A stretch of 64,000 nt of DNA from Thalassobius sp. I31.1 (GTDB lineage: Bacteria > Pseudomonadota > Alphaproteobacteria > Rhodobacterales > Rhodobacteraceae): contig NZ_PWAA01000042.1 of assembly GCF_003031585.1 (NCBI RefSeq), positions 124,001-188,000 of the forward strand. Direction: 5' to 3'. Shown piece after piece: positions 54,451-62,975 of this stretch (position 1 is the stretch's first letter; the number at the start of each line of letters is the position of its first letter). A program made the position numbers and the translations under genes. The notes beneath the pieces were generated by a model. The model had not been told where the DNA came from, did not search any database, and saw only the letters and a program-made list of their open reading frames with translations.

Positions 54451-55113
54451 TTAAGCGGTGAGCTGCGACAGAAAAGCCGTCAGATCATCGGTGTGGTGAT
54501 GGATGTGATCCGCCGGTTCATGTTCCGGGGCCACATGCACGCATTGCATCCCCAGCGCATGGGGCACGGCGAGATTGCGGGCGTCGTCTTCAAACATCGC
54601 ACCAATCTTGCCGTCGACCCCATCCAGGCCAAAGACCTTATCAAAGGCCTGGCGTTCGGGTTTTGGGTGAAAATCCGCGTGTTCGACCCCGTAGACCGCA
54701 TCAAAACATTCGCTTAACCCGCGCGCGGCAAGCACATTGCGGGCATAGGGTTCTGATCCGTTGGTATAGACGATGCGACGGCCAGGCAGGGCTTTGATGT
54801 GGCTGACCAGATCATGATCAATCGTCATATGGTCAAAGGAAATGTCATGCACATCAATGAGGTAGCGTTCAGGATCGACATTATGTTCCCGCATCAGACC
54901 GGCCAGAGTGGTGCCGTATTTCTCCCAATAATGGCGGCGCAGGTGATCAGCTTCCGCAGCAGAAACCTTCAGTATATCCTGGACCCAGGCGCTCATCCGG
55001 ATCTCGATCTGATCAAACAGGGCCATTTCCGGGGGATACAGCGTGTGATCAAGGTCAAACACCCAATGGCTGACATGGCTGAAATCATCGCGAAGGCGGT
55101 TGGTATCTGGCAT
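54451..55113 (-). CDS. HAD-superfamily pyrimidine 5'-nucleotidase
   Basis: A 220-residue HAD phosphatase of the Sdt1/PPM1-like group. Motif I is WVFDLDHTLYPPE with the nucleophile Asp near residue 21. The cap helices include WEKYGTTLAGLMREHNVDPE, motif II is IVYTNGSEPY, and the Lys of motif III is near HPKPERQAF with motif IV at MFEDDARNL. Relatives dephosphorylate pyrimidine nucleotides or pyridoxal phosphate. ATG 55113 has an AGGATAAG site; upstream in-frame codons are not family-like. It is divergent from the GntR-type gene. Confidence 0.87.
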   Translation of the reverse strand: MPDTNRLRDDFSHVSHWVFDLDHTLYPPEMALFDQIEIRMSAWVQDILKVSAAEADHLRRHYWEKYGTTLAGLMREHNVDPERYLIDVHDISFDHMTIDHDLVSHIKALPGRRIVYTNGSEPYARNVLAARGLSECFDAVYGVEHADFHPKPERQAFDKVFGLDGVDGKIGAMFEDDARNLAVPHALGMQCVHVAPEHEPADHIHHHTDDLTAFLSQLTA

Positions 55114-55248
55114 AAGTCTTATCCTGTTGCGTGAATTGGGTGTAGCTGGTTCCGCCCTGATGCCGCAATGCTGTTTTTCCGGCACGCACGGCCCTTGTCC
55201 CTGACCCGGCGCGGGGCTAATGTCACGCAGATTGCAATGAGAGAGATC

Positions 55249-55899
55249 ATGACAGACGCACTTAGCCCGAACAAAGATGCTTATGCCCGGCTTCTGGAAG
55301 CAATTGATCACGGAGTTTACCGCCCGGGAGATCGCCTGGTGGAAAGCGAACTTGCCAAACGCTTTGACATGTCGCGCACACCGATCCGCGAAGCTTTGCA
55401 GCGGTTGGAAACGCAGTCTTTGTTGACCCGGGACGGGCGCAGTCTGATTGTGGCCTCATTGGATCATAACCAGCTGGCGGAACTGTACGTAGTGCGTGCA
55501 GAGCTGGAAGGTCTGGCCGCAGGGCTTGCGGCGCGTCAGGCGGCGGATGAAGAAATTCGCGTGTTGCGCCAGATGGTTGAAGAAGACCGGGCGCATCTGG
55601 GCGATCCCGAAGCCCTGTCACGGGCGAACCGGCGGTTTCACCACCAGATCCATAAAGCGTCGCGCAACCGGTATCTGGTGCAGCAGCTGGATCTTGTGCA
55701 TCGTTCTATGGCGCTTTTGGCGACGACGTCGCTTGCGGCGGAAGGGCGGGATCAGGCGGCTCTGGATGAACATGATGCGGTTGTGCGTGCGATTGAAGCG
55801 CGGGATCCTGAAACCGCAGCTGCGGCGTTGAAAGCACATATTTCCAAAGCGTTTGAGACCCGCCTGCGCCTGAATGCGGAAAGTGAAAGCACGGATTAA
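55249..55899 (+). CDS. GntR-family transcriptional regulator, FadR-type (FCD domain)
   Basis: A 216-residue regulator. The winged helix is VYRPGDRLVESELAKRFDMSRTPIREALQRLE (read here in two parts, near residues 20-52), with the typical PIREAL recognition stretch. The helical FCD effector domain carries the metal-binding pattern in ANRRFHHQIHKASRN near 120-134 and a later AALKAHISKAF. FCD members respond to carboxylic acids such as lactate or pyruvate. No target gene is obvious nearby. Its stop overlaps that of the glycosyltransferase on the other strand by four bases. Confidence 0.88.
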   Translation: MTDALSPNKDAYARLLEAIDHGVYRPGDRLVESELAKRFDMSRTPIREALQRLETQSLLTRDGRSLIVASLDHNQLAELYVVRAELEGLAAGLAARQAADEEIRVLRQMVEEDRAHLGDPEALSRANRRFHHQIHKASRNRYLVQQLDLVHRSMALLATTSLAAEGRDQAALDEHDAVVRAIEARDPETAAAALKAHISKAFETRLRLNAESESTD

Positions 55900-57860
55900 T
55901 CTATGGTATCAGCGGGCTGAAAATGGCCGTGACTGGTTTTGTCCCAGTAGAAAGGGGAAAGGATCAACTCCCACAGGCCTTTGTAGGACGCCAGCGCACC
56001 CAGCGGGTAATAGAAGTGCAGGGTGGGGACCCAGAGGCTTAGAAAACGGTGTTCTTTTCCGGACACGGCGTAGATACCGACGGCGATTGTGATGGCTTCC
56101 GTCAGGATGAACAACCCGGCGACAGACAGAAAAATCCAGTTCGGCAGAATAGCATGCAACGGGTGACTGACCCCCAGTGGAACCAGCCAGAGGGACCAGA
56201 GCAGCGGCGCAAGCACAAACTGGCTGAGGGTGCAGAGGAACATGATCTGAAAGCCCAGGAACTTCCAGGCCCCCAGTTGCTGCCATAACAGCCGGGGCGC
56301 GCGCATATGCACAGCCCAGGTGGCGGCAAACCCTTTGATCCAGCGGGAACGCTGTTTGATCCAGGGGATAACCCGACAGTTTGCTTCTTCATGGGTGACG
56401 GTTTCGATGATCTCGGCGCGATAGCCGTAACGGGCCAGGCGTACCCCAAGATCAGCATCCTCTGTCACATTATACGCATCCCACCGTCCAAGTTTTTCAA
56501 GCGCTGCACGTCGGAAAAACAGGGTCGTCCCGCCCAGAGGGATCGCAAAGCCAAGGCGCATGATCCCAGGCAGAACCACACGAAACCAGGTGGCATATTC
56601 AATGGTGAAGCAGCGGGATAACCAGTTGGTGCGGGCGTTGTAATAGTCCAAAACCCCTTGCAGACAAACGACTTCGTGCCCACGTTCGCTGAAGCGTCGA
56701 ACAATTTTATGAATCTGATCCGGGTCGGGTGCGTCTTCTGCGTCATAGACCCCAATGATGGACCCGCTACAGAAATCCAGGGCAAAATTCAGGGCCCGTG
56801 GTTTGGTGCGCAGCTTGCCGGCGGGTACGACAACCGGGCGCATCCAGCCGGGCAGTTTGGTTTCGGAAATGGCGTGCAGTGTGACCAGGTCGTCTTCTTC
56901 CGCGACCAGGCAAATTTCAAGCAACTCACGCGGATATTCCAGCAGGGAAAGACGCTTGATAAGCTGTTCTGCGATTTGGTTTTCACGAAACAGGGGGACA
57001 AGAACCGAAACCCTGGGCAGGCGGAGGGGGGGAACCAGGCGGGGTTGGGGCACTTCCTGCTTTGCCTGTTCCCGGTGGTGTTTTTGTTGGGCAAAGCAGG
57101 CGGCGACTTTCATGGTTGTGAAAGCCATCAGCGTCAGGATGGACCAGAAGAAAAGACCAGCCAGAAACACGGTGGGAAAAAACACAGCCGCCGCCAGAAT
57201 GCCGATGCCAGGTATCGCAAGTTTCCAGCGGGGCAGGTGGTGCTTGCGGCTTCGGAAGCTTTCGTCTTCTGCAACACAGGTTTCGGCCTCTTGCGCCAGG
57301 GACAGCTGGTTCTGATCCAGAAGGGCATTTGTCAGGCGTCGTTGCGTACAAAGTGCCATGGAAACGGGCGGGAATGTATCTGGCAATGCGGCAGTCGCCC
57401 TGGCGAAGTGATCGGGATCGCTGGTCAGAAGGACGATGTTTTGCCCGATCTGCCGCCAGGGCAGGATCCTGTGTTCAAGACAAAACCGTGTGCCGATCAG
57501 GGCAATCAGACGCGGATCTGGCGCATGGATTTCCGGATTGATATGGCAGCAATCCCATCTGCGTTCCTCAGCAGACAGCAGGTCATCTTCGGAAATCATG
57601 CCCCGGGCCAGAAGAATATCGCCCAGAGAACAGTCCTGCCGGGCGTGTATGGTGATCGCTTTCAGAAGATCACCCGGGCGCACGCAATTCATATCCCGCA
57701 GGATCTGTTCCAGCGGGCTGATCCTTCCGGTGGAAGGCGGGATTTGCACCGGGTTCCCTGTGCGCAGTTCGACAACCGGGGCAGATTGCAGCCAGTCCAC
57801 TTCACCAGATCGCAGGCCGGTATTTCCTGTGTGGGCAAATTTCACAACGCGATTGTTCAT
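55896..57860 (-). CDS. Membrane glycosyltransferase (GT2) with an N-terminal MshEN-like domain
   Basis: A 654-residue protein in three parts. Residues about 40-195 resemble the MshEN/GspE N-terminal region (LLKAITIHARQDCSLGDILL, ARGMISEDDLLSAEERRWDC), known in other proteins as a cyclic-di-GMP-binding module. Two membrane segments follow near 225-265. Then comes a GT2 domain with RVSVLVPLFRENQIAEQL, the metal-binding DAEDAPDPDQ and the processive-enzyme motif KQRSRWIKG (Q-x-x-R-W). Final membrane helices end in SPFYWDKTSHG. It should build a surface polysaccharide in the inner membrane. It resembles NrfB-like proteins. Confidence 0.82.
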   Translation of the reverse strand: MNNRVVKFAHTGNTGLRSGEVDWLQSAPVVELRTGNPVQIPPSTGRISPLEQILRDMNCVRPGDLLKAITIHARQDCSLGDILLARGMISEDDLLSAEERRWDCCHINPEIHAPDPRLIALIGTRFCLEHRILPWRQIGQNIVLLTSDPDHFARATAALPDTFPPVSMALCTQRRLTNALLDQNQLSLAQEAETCVAEDESFRSRKHHLPRWKLAIPGIGILAAAVFFPTVFLAGLFFWSILTLMAFTTMKVAACFAQQKHHREQAKQEVPQPRLVPPLRLPRVSVLVPLFRENQIAEQLIKRLSLLEYPRELLEICLVAEEDDLVTLHAISETKLPGWMRPVVVPAGKLRTKPRALNFALDFCSGSIIGVYDAEDAPDPDQIHKIVRRFSERGHEVVCLQGVLDYYNARTNWLSRCFTIEYATWFRVVLPGIMRLGFAIPLGGTTLFFRRAALEKLGRWDAYNVTEDADLGVRLARYGYRAEIIETVTHEEANCRVIPWIKQRSRWIKGFAATWAVHMRAPRLLWQQLGAWKFLGFQIMFLCTLSQFVLAPLLWSLWLVPLGVSHPLHAILPNWIFLSVAGLFILTEAITIAVGIYAVSGKEHRFLSLWVPTLHFYYPLGALASYKGLWELILSPFYWDKTSHGHFQPADTID

Positions 57861-57869
57861 TTGTGTTCT

Positions 57870-57970
57870 CTCCGGGGTGATCCACAGATGAGTCAAACTG
57901 GTTAAAGATAAGTTAATATGGTTATTTTTAGCTTTATTCAGAACATATCCACGGGTTTATCCACAGATTT
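57870..57970. other. AT-rich gap with DnaA-box-like sites
   Basis: TGATCCACA (57878-57886), ATATCCACG (57945-57953) and a perfect consensus-type TTATCCACA (57957-57965) flank an AT-rich core; ATCCACAGAT is repeated at 57880 and 57959. There is no other sign of an origin, so this is an observation only. Confidence 0.35.
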
Positions 57971-57990
57971 GGCAGGGATATGTGAATAAA

Positions 57991-58026
57991 AAAGCCAGCG
58001 AAGAAGCTTCGCTGGCTTTAAAAAAA
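57991..58026 (-). terminator. Strong terminator after carA
   Basis: AAAGCCAGCGAAG and CTTCGCTGGCTTT form a 13-base stem around AAG. It has T runs on both strands, so it can stop carA transcripts and any coming from the right-hand side. Confidence 0.9.
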
Positions 58027-58044
58027 ATCGGAAGATACTGGCGC

Positions 58045-59208
58045 TTAAGCGCGGGCGTCCATCGCTTCTGCGAAGCGTTCAAACAGATACATGGAATCCA
58101 TCGGGCCGGGGCTTGCTTCCGGGTGGTATTGCACCGAATAAACCGGACGATCTGCCATGCGAATACCGCAGTTGGTTGCGTCAAACAGGGACACATGGGT
58201 TTGCACCACACCTTCGGGCAGGCTGTCCGCATCCACAGCAAAACCGTGGTTCATAGAGGTGATTTCCACCTTGCCGGTGTCCAGATCTTTCACCGGGTGG
58301 TTTGCACCGTGGTGGCCGTGGTTCATCTTGATGGTTTTACCACCAAGCGCCAGCGCCAGCATCTGGTGACCAAGGCAAATCCCGAAGACAGGCAGATCAG
58401 TTGTGTTCAGGATCTCTTTGATCATCGGAACCGCATATTCACCGGTTGCTGCAGGATCGCCAGGACCGTTGGACAGGAAAACGCCATCGGGGTTATGGGC
58501 CAGAACGTCTTCTGCAGTGGAATTTGCAGGCAGAACGGTCACATCACAACCAGCAGAGGCCAGGCAACGCAGAATGTTGCGCTTTGCACCGTAGTCCAGC
58601 GCAACCACCTTATGCTTTGGCGCTTCCTGGCGGGTGTAACCTTCAGGCCAGGCCCAGCGTTGTTCGTCCCACTTATAGCTTTGCGCGCAGGTCACGTCTT
58701 TCGCGAGGTCCAGACCTTCAAGGCCGGAGAACGCTTTGGCCTTTGCAACAAGGGCGTCGGTGTCAAAGTTGCCATCCGGATCATGGGCCAGGGCCGCATG
58801 CGGGGCACCGGCATGGCGGATCGCACGTGTCAGACGGCGGGTGTCGATGCCACCCACGCCAATACGACCACGGGTTTTCAGCCAATCTGTCAACTCAGCC
58901 TCGGCGCGCCAGTTGGACGACGCCGTTGGATCCCACTTCACGACCATACCAGCCGCAACGGGATCAGCCGTTTCATCATCTTCCGCAGTCACACCGGTGT
59001 TGCCGACATGGGGGAAGGTGAATGTGACGATCTGGCCCGCGTAGGACGGATCTGTCATGATTTCCTGGTAACCGGTCATCGCGGTGTTAAAGCAAAGCTC
59101 TGCCACGCAATCCCCGGTGGCGCCAAAGCCACGTCCAAAGAACAAAGTGCCATCAGCAAGGGCAAGGCAGGCGGTTGCATTTTCGGGAATATTGTTTCCG
59201 GTGGACAT
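58045..59208 (-). CDS. carA: Carbamoyl-phosphate synthase small (glutaminase) subunit
   Basis: A 387-residue subunit that hydrolyses glutamine and channels ammonia to CarB for arginine and pyrimidine synthesis. The N-terminal half has FFGRGFGATGDCVAELCFNTAMTGYQEI (typical opening). The class I amidotransferase half has VALDYGAKRNILRCL, the nucleophile Cys in PVFGICLGHQMLALALGG near 270, and the His-Glu pair in YHPEASPGPMDS near the end. Length matches. GGAGAG precedes the start. carB is not in the window. It is divergent from yqeY, with an inverted repeat between. Confidence 0.97.
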   Translation of the reverse strand: MSTGNNIPENATACLALADGTLFFGRGFGATGDCVAELCFNTAMTGYQEIMTDPSYAGQIVTFTFPHVGNTGVTAEDDETADPVAAGMVVKWDPTASSNWRAEAELTDWLKTRGRIGVGGIDTRRLTRAIRHAGAPHAALAHDPDGNFDTDALVAKAKAFSGLEGLDLAKDVTCAQSYKWDEQRWAWPEGYTRQEAPKHKVVALDYGAKRNILRCLASAGCDVTVLPANSTAEDVLAHNPDGVFLSNGPGDPAATGEYAVPMIKEILNTTDLPVFGICLGHQMLALALGGKTIKMNHGHHGANHPVKDLDTGKVEITSMNHGFAVDADSLPEGVVQTHVSLFDATNCGIRMADRPVYSVQYHPEASPGPMDSMYLFERFAEAMDARA

Positions 59209-59312
59209 GGGGCGACTCTCCAGCTCAAACTCGCCGGAACCTAGGGGGAGGGCGTATTTTGGTCAAGGGCTGTGCGGGGAGAATATCAGCATTTTTTGAC
59301 ATGTATCAGTGT

Positions 59313-59338
59313 ACCGGGTGTGAAATATGTTACCCGGT
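59313..59338. promoter_or_regulatory. Inverted repeat between carA and yqeY
   Basis: ACCGGGT (59313-59319) and ACCCGGT (59332-59338) are mirror sites 12 bases apart. A TTGACA (59296-59301) lies just upstream of the first. A protein-binding operator or an early mRNA hairpin are both possible. Confidence 0.4.
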
Positions 59339-59415
59339 TGTAACGCCGCGTGAGACCAGATAGGGTCCGGGTTCGAAATTTGCACGCAGCGTGCCCCCGG
59401 GATGAGGACAGGAAT

Positions 59416-59868
59416 ATGCGTAACCAGCTCAACGCCGCTTTGAAAGAGGCGATGAAAAACAAAGAAGCAGCGCGTCTGTCGACCCTGCGTCTGATCAATG
59501 CCGCGATCAAAGATCGCGAGATCTCTCTGCGCGGGCAGGGCGGTGATGAAAGCATCGGCGATTCAGAAATTCTCGCCATTCTTGGTAAGATGGTGAAGCA
59601 GCGTCAGGAAAGCGCGCGCGCCTATGAAGAAGGCGGGCGGATTGAGCTGGCTGAGAAAGAGCGCGCGGAAATCATCGTAATCGAAGATTTCCTGCCGCAG
59701 CAGCTTTCTGAAGAAGAAGCCAGCGCCGCAGTTGAAGCCGCGATTGCCGAGGTCGGTGCAGAATCCATCCGTGATATGGGTAAAGTCATGGGCATCCTGA
59801 AGGGCAAATACACCGGCCAGATGGATTTCGGTGCTGTTGGTCCGATGGTTAAAGATAAACTGGGCTGA
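59416..59868 (+). CDS. GatB/YqeY domain protein
   Basis: A 150-residue helical protein of the YqeY family, related to the C-terminal tRNA-binding tail of GatB. Landmarks: LKEAMKNKEAARLSTLRLINAAIKDREI at the start, EKERAEIIVIEDFLPQQLSE in the middle and MGKVMGILKGKYTGQMDFG near the end. The family is thought to take part in tRNA or amidotransferase-related chemistry, but its role is unproven. It is almost always in the neighbourhood of carA or dnaG/rpoD in bacteria; here it is divergent from carA. ATG 59416 follows AGGACAGGA. Confidence 0.93.
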   Translation: MRNQLNAALKEAMKNKEAARLSTLRLINAAIKDREISLRGQGGDESIGDSEILAILGKMVKQRQESARAYEEGGRIELAEKERAEIIVIEDFLPQQLSEEEASAAVEAAIAEVGAESIRDMGKVMGILKGKYTGQMDFGAVGPMVKDKLG

Positions 59869-59887
59869 CGCTTCAAGCTGGACAGAT

Positions 59888-59920
59888 TTAAAAAACCGCC
59901 TGAACCCAGGCGGTTTTTTT
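59888..59920. terminator. Bidirectional terminator between yqeY and MBL gene
   Basis: AACCGCCTG and CAGGCGGTT pair around AACC and are flanked by A and T runs, serving both convergent genes. Confidence 0.9.
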
Positions 59921-59931
59921 GTAGATACAGA

Positions 59932-60558
59932 TCAGGCTGCGGTCAGCTCTGGGCGTGCGGAAAACGGGTTTTGGGCTTTCCAGTCCGGGGCCTGACCAAG
60001 GTAGACTGAGGGCAGGATCAGATCGGCCTCAATCCCGGTAAGATGTTGCAGGCTGTTCTGCATATCCATGTGACTGCCGCCGTCACCTTCCATGACCAGT
60101 GTTTTCCAGACGCCATGATCCGGGTAGATGACATCCCCGACAAACAACACCCGCGTTCCGTCCTCGAGGATCGCGCGATAGCAGATATTATTGTCGGTGT
60201 GACCGGGGGTGTATATGGCCTCAATCCCGCCGGGAAGGATCTGCCCCTGCGTTGGATCAAGTACCACATCCAGATCTGTACCTTCCGGCATATACTTCTG
60301 CATTGCGCTATGCCCCGCCAGCTTGCTGTTCAGCTGTTGGCGGGCACGAAACACGCCGGGCGAAATTTCATGGTTGTGGCTGAGGTAGATATGCTGAACG
60401 CCACCCATTCGGTTCACACCGGCCAGGTTGCGATCGTTTTCAGAGGTGTAGATCAGATCCATGCCCTCCGCGTGTTCGATCAGATAGGCGTGACTGTTCA
60501 GAGTTCCGAACCGGCGTTCAACGGGCAATTGCCAAAGACCCTGTGCGATTTCAAACAT
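59932..60558 (-). CDS. MBL-fold (metallo-beta-lactamase superfamily) hydrolase
   Basis: A 208-residue protein of the metallo-beta-lactamase fold. Motifs: LSHNHEISPG in place of the usual HxHxDH (only parts are kept), HTDNNICYRA after the TPGH turn, and VGDVIYPDHG, the typical metal-bridging Asp. The incomplete first motif means the metal site is unusual and the enzyme may use one metal or be non-catalytic. It overlaps the DUF1330 gene by eight bases, so the two form an operon behind a perfect SoxR-box-like palindrome. GGAGGATCAGA precedes the start. Confidence 0.82.
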   Translation of the reverse strand: MFEIAQGLWQLPVERRFGTLNSHAYLIEHAEGMDLIYTSENDRNLAGVNRMGGVQHIYLSHNHEISPGVFRARQQLNSKLAGHSAMQKYMPEGTDLDVVLDPTQGQILPGGIEAIYTPGHTDNNICYRAILEDGTRVLFVGDVIYPDHGVWKTLVMEGDGGSHMDMQNSLQHLTGIEADLILPSVYLGQAPDWKAQNPFSARPELTAA

Positions 60559-60940
60559 TCTGATCCTCCGGGATGTCAGCGTTATAGGCATGATCCGGAT
60601 TTTCCCGGGCCCATTCAGCTGCATCGAAGCCTTCCACCGCGAAAGTGAAGTTGGGCGGGATCGCATCCGTGCGCAGGTGCTTTACGGCCTGATATTCATC
60701 AGAACGCCAGAAGCCCTGTAGTGCGTCCATGGATGGGAATTTAAACAGGGTGAAACGGGCATTGTCTTTCCATTCGCCTTCAAAGTGATCCATGAACTGC
60801 CCGGTTTCTCCGGCAACGATCAGCTCACCGCCCCATTTTTCGAGGATCGGATGGGCGGCTTCGCCGTAAGGATCCAGCGGGGGGTGCCCTTCTGGCATGA
60901 AAGAACTGGCGACAAGATAGGCGGGTTTGGGATCAGACAT
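60551..60940 (-). CDS. DUF1330 family protein
   Basis: A 129-residue protein with the DUF1330 ferredoxin-like, dimeric alpha/beta-barrel pattern: AYLVASSFMPEGHPPLDPYGEA at the start, GGELIVAGE in the middle and the classic FPSMDALQGFWRSDEYQAVKHLR near 70-92. Family members are of unknown function and often lie near oxidoreductases or stress genes. The stop overlaps the MBL start by eight bases. The upstream palindrome places it as the first gene of a two-gene unit probably switched on by a MerR-family protein. Confidence 0.88.
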   Translation of the reverse strand: MSDPKPAYLVASSFMPEGHPPLDPYGEAAHPILEKWGGELIVAGETGQFMDHFEGEWKDNARFTLFKFPSMDALQGFWRSDEYQAVKHLRTDAIPPNFTFAVEGFDAAEWARENPDHAYNADIPEDQNV

Positions 60941-60980
60941 GGGGCATTCCTTTTTGGCTGTGATTCTGTGCTGATCTCAG

Positions 60981-61012
60981 GTGATAATTCCTCAAGTTAA
61001 CTTGAGATCAAG
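60981..61012 (-). promoter_or_regulatory. SoxR-box-like MerR-type promoter of DUF1330-MBL operon
   Basis: The 16-base perfect palindrome CTCAAGTTAACTTGAG (60991-61006) lies between a -35 TTGATC and a -10 TATCAC on the minus strand, 19 bases apart, the overlong spacing of MerR-activated promoters. The 23-base unit 60990-61012 matches the site at 2983-3005 in 19 positions. The rest of the gap to ctaD (to 61287) holds a small hairpin ATGTTTC/GAAACAT at 61015-61032 and no gene that I can see. Confidence 0.8.
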
Positions 61013-61287
61013 CGATGTTTCACGGAAACATAGTGATCCTTTCGGGCGTTCAGAATCACTGTCGCATCCACTGCAGGTGATCCGGTGCCGCGCGTGGTTT
61101 CCTTCGCCGGGCGATTGAAATCACTGCACAGGCAGCATATTTTTTGCGGAAATTCCCTGCTGCGACGCTCTGCATCGTTGCGACTGCGTGTGAATATCTC
61201 TAAGACGGTTTCAAATGTATGGGTGATCTGTGTCCGCTTGCGGGCCTGATTCCTGTATCGGAACGAAGATTTTTGGGGAGACTCCGC

Positions 61288-62958
61288 ATGGCAGACGCAG
61301 CCATTCACGGCGACGAGCACCATGACGAGCGTGATTTTATCACCCGTTGGTTTATGTCAACAAACCACAAGGATATCGGCATCCTGTACCTGATCGCTGC
61401 GGCGCTGGTGGGTCTGATTTCTGTTATTTTCACCGTTTACATGCGCCTTGAGCTGCATGAACCCGGTGTTCAGTACATGTGCCTTGAAGGCGCACGGTTC
61501 TTTGCGACAGATGAACTCTGTACGCCAAACGGCCACCTCTGGAACGTTATGATCACCTATCACGGTGTTCTGATGATGTTCTTTGTGGTTATTCCGGCGC
61601 TGTTCGGTGGCTTCGGCAACTACTTCATGCCACTGCAGATCGGTGCGCCTGACATGGCGTTCCCACGGATGAACAACCTGTCATTCTGGCTGTTTATTGC
61701 AGGTGTTGCCCTTGGTATGGCGTCTCTGCTGGCACCAGGTGGTAATGGTCAGACCGGTTCCGGTGTGGGCTGGGTTCTTTACCCACCGCTGTCCACCTCT
61801 GAAGGCGGTTATTCCATGGACCTCGCGATCTTCGCGGTTCACGTGTCCGGTGCGTCATCTATCCTGGGTGCGATCAACATCATCACAACCTTCCTGAACA
61901 TGCGTGCCCCGGGCATGACAATGTTCAAAGTGCCGCTGTTTGCGTGGTCTATCTTTATCACAGCCTGGCTGATCCTTCTGGCTCTGCCTGTGCTTGCTGG
62001 TGCGATCACCATGCTGCTGATGGACCGTAACTTTGGCACTGGCTTCTTCCAGCCAGGCCAGGGTGGTGACCCGATCCTGTACCAACACATCCTGTGGTTC
62101 TTCGGCCACCCGGAAGTGTACATCATCATTCTGCCGGGCTTTGGTATCATCAGCCACGTGATTGCGACGTTCTCTCGCAAGCCTGTGTTTGGTTACCTGC
62201 CAATGGTCTGGGCGCTGATCGCGATTGGTGTTCTGGGCTTTGTTGTCTGGGCGCACCACATGTACACCGTTGGTATGTCCCTGTCGCAGCAGTCTTACTT
62301 CATGATGGCGACGATGGTGATCGCGGTGCCGACAGGTGTTAAGATCTTCTCCTGGATTGCGACCATGTGGGGTGGTTCGATCGAATTCAAAGCGCCGATG
62401 ATGTGGGCGTTTGGCTTCCTCTTCCTCTTCACCGTTGGTGGTGTCACCGGGGTTGTGCTGTCTCAGGCTGGTATGGACCGTCTGTACCACGACACTTACT
62501 ATGTGGTTGCACACTTCCACTACGTGATGTCCCTGGGTGCGATCTTCTGTATCTTCGCAGGTATCTATTTCTACTTCGGAAAAATGACCGGCAAGAAATA
62601 CCCTGAGTGGGCAGGTCACGTACACTTCTGGATGATGTTCATCGGTGCAAACCTGACCTTCTTCCCACAGCACTTCCTGGGTCGTCAGGGCATGCCACGT
62701 CGTTACATCGACTACCCTGAGGCATTTGCTTACTGGAACGAGATTTCCTCTTATGGTGCATATCTGTCCTTCGCATCCTTCCTGTTCTTCATCGGCGTGA
62801 TGTTCTACTCCCTGCTGTGGGGTAAGAAAGAAACCGAAGCGAACTACTGGAACGAATATGCAGATACTCTGGAATGGACCCTGCCGTCCCCACCCCCAGA
62901 GCACACATTCGAAATCCTGCCAAAGCAGGAAGAGTGGGATCGCAGTCATTCACATTAA
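61288..62958 (+). CDS. ctaD: Cytochrome c oxidase (aa3-type) subunit I
   Basis: A 556-residue catalytic subunit of the aa3 terminal oxidase in the inner membrane, with 12 helices. It begins with a typical [19 protein letters not shown] segment. The haem and copper ligands appear in FFGHPEVYI (helix 6 His and the Tyr cross-link partner), [10 protein letters not shown] (two Cu ligands) and [12 protein letters not shown] (haem a3/a ligands). The proton-channel residues near DLAIFAVH fit the A-family. ATG 61288 follows GGGGAG. Other cta genes are not in the window, as is usual for this order where ctaD may stand apart. Confidence 0.97.
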   Translation: MADAAIHGDEHHDERDFITRWFMSTNHKDIGILYLIAAALVGLISVIFTVYMRLELHEPGVQYMCLEGARFFATDELCTPNGHLWNVMITYHGVLMMFFVVIPALFGGFGNYFMPLQIGAPDMAFPRMNNLSFWLFIAGVALGMASLLAPGGNGQTGSGVGWVLYPPLSTSEGGYSMDLAIFAVHVSGASSILGAINIITTFLNMRAPGMTMFKVPLFAWSIFITAWLILLALPVLAGAITMLLMDRNFGTGFFQPGQGGDPILYQHILWFFGHPEVYIIILPGFGIISHVIATFSRKPVFGYLPMVWALIAIGVLGFVVWAHHMYTVGMSLSQQSYFMMATMVIAVPTGVKIFSWIATMWGGSIEFKAPMMWAFGFLFLFTVGGVTGVVLSQAGMDRLYHDTYYVVAHFHYVMSLGAIFCIFAGIYFYFGKMTGKKYPEWAGHVHFWMMFIGANLTFFPQHFLGRQGMPRRYIDYPEAFAYWNEISSYGAYLSFASFLFFIGVMFYSLLWGKKETEANYWNEYADTLEWTLPSPPPEHTFEILPKQEEWDRSHSH

Positions 62959-62975
62959 TCTGAGGTTCGCCACAG

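Noticed and set aside
57880-57968. Possible replication origin
   Set aside because: Only three DnaA-like boxes, no expected oriC neighbours, and chance matches are likely.
59366-59400. tRNA-like GGGTTCGAAAT stretch
   Set aside because: No acceptor or anticodon stem can be formed around it.
60997-61323. Leftward 108-codon ORF upstream of ctaD
   Set aside because: Composition is irregular, no ribosome site, and it overlaps the ctaD start and the MerR-type promoter.
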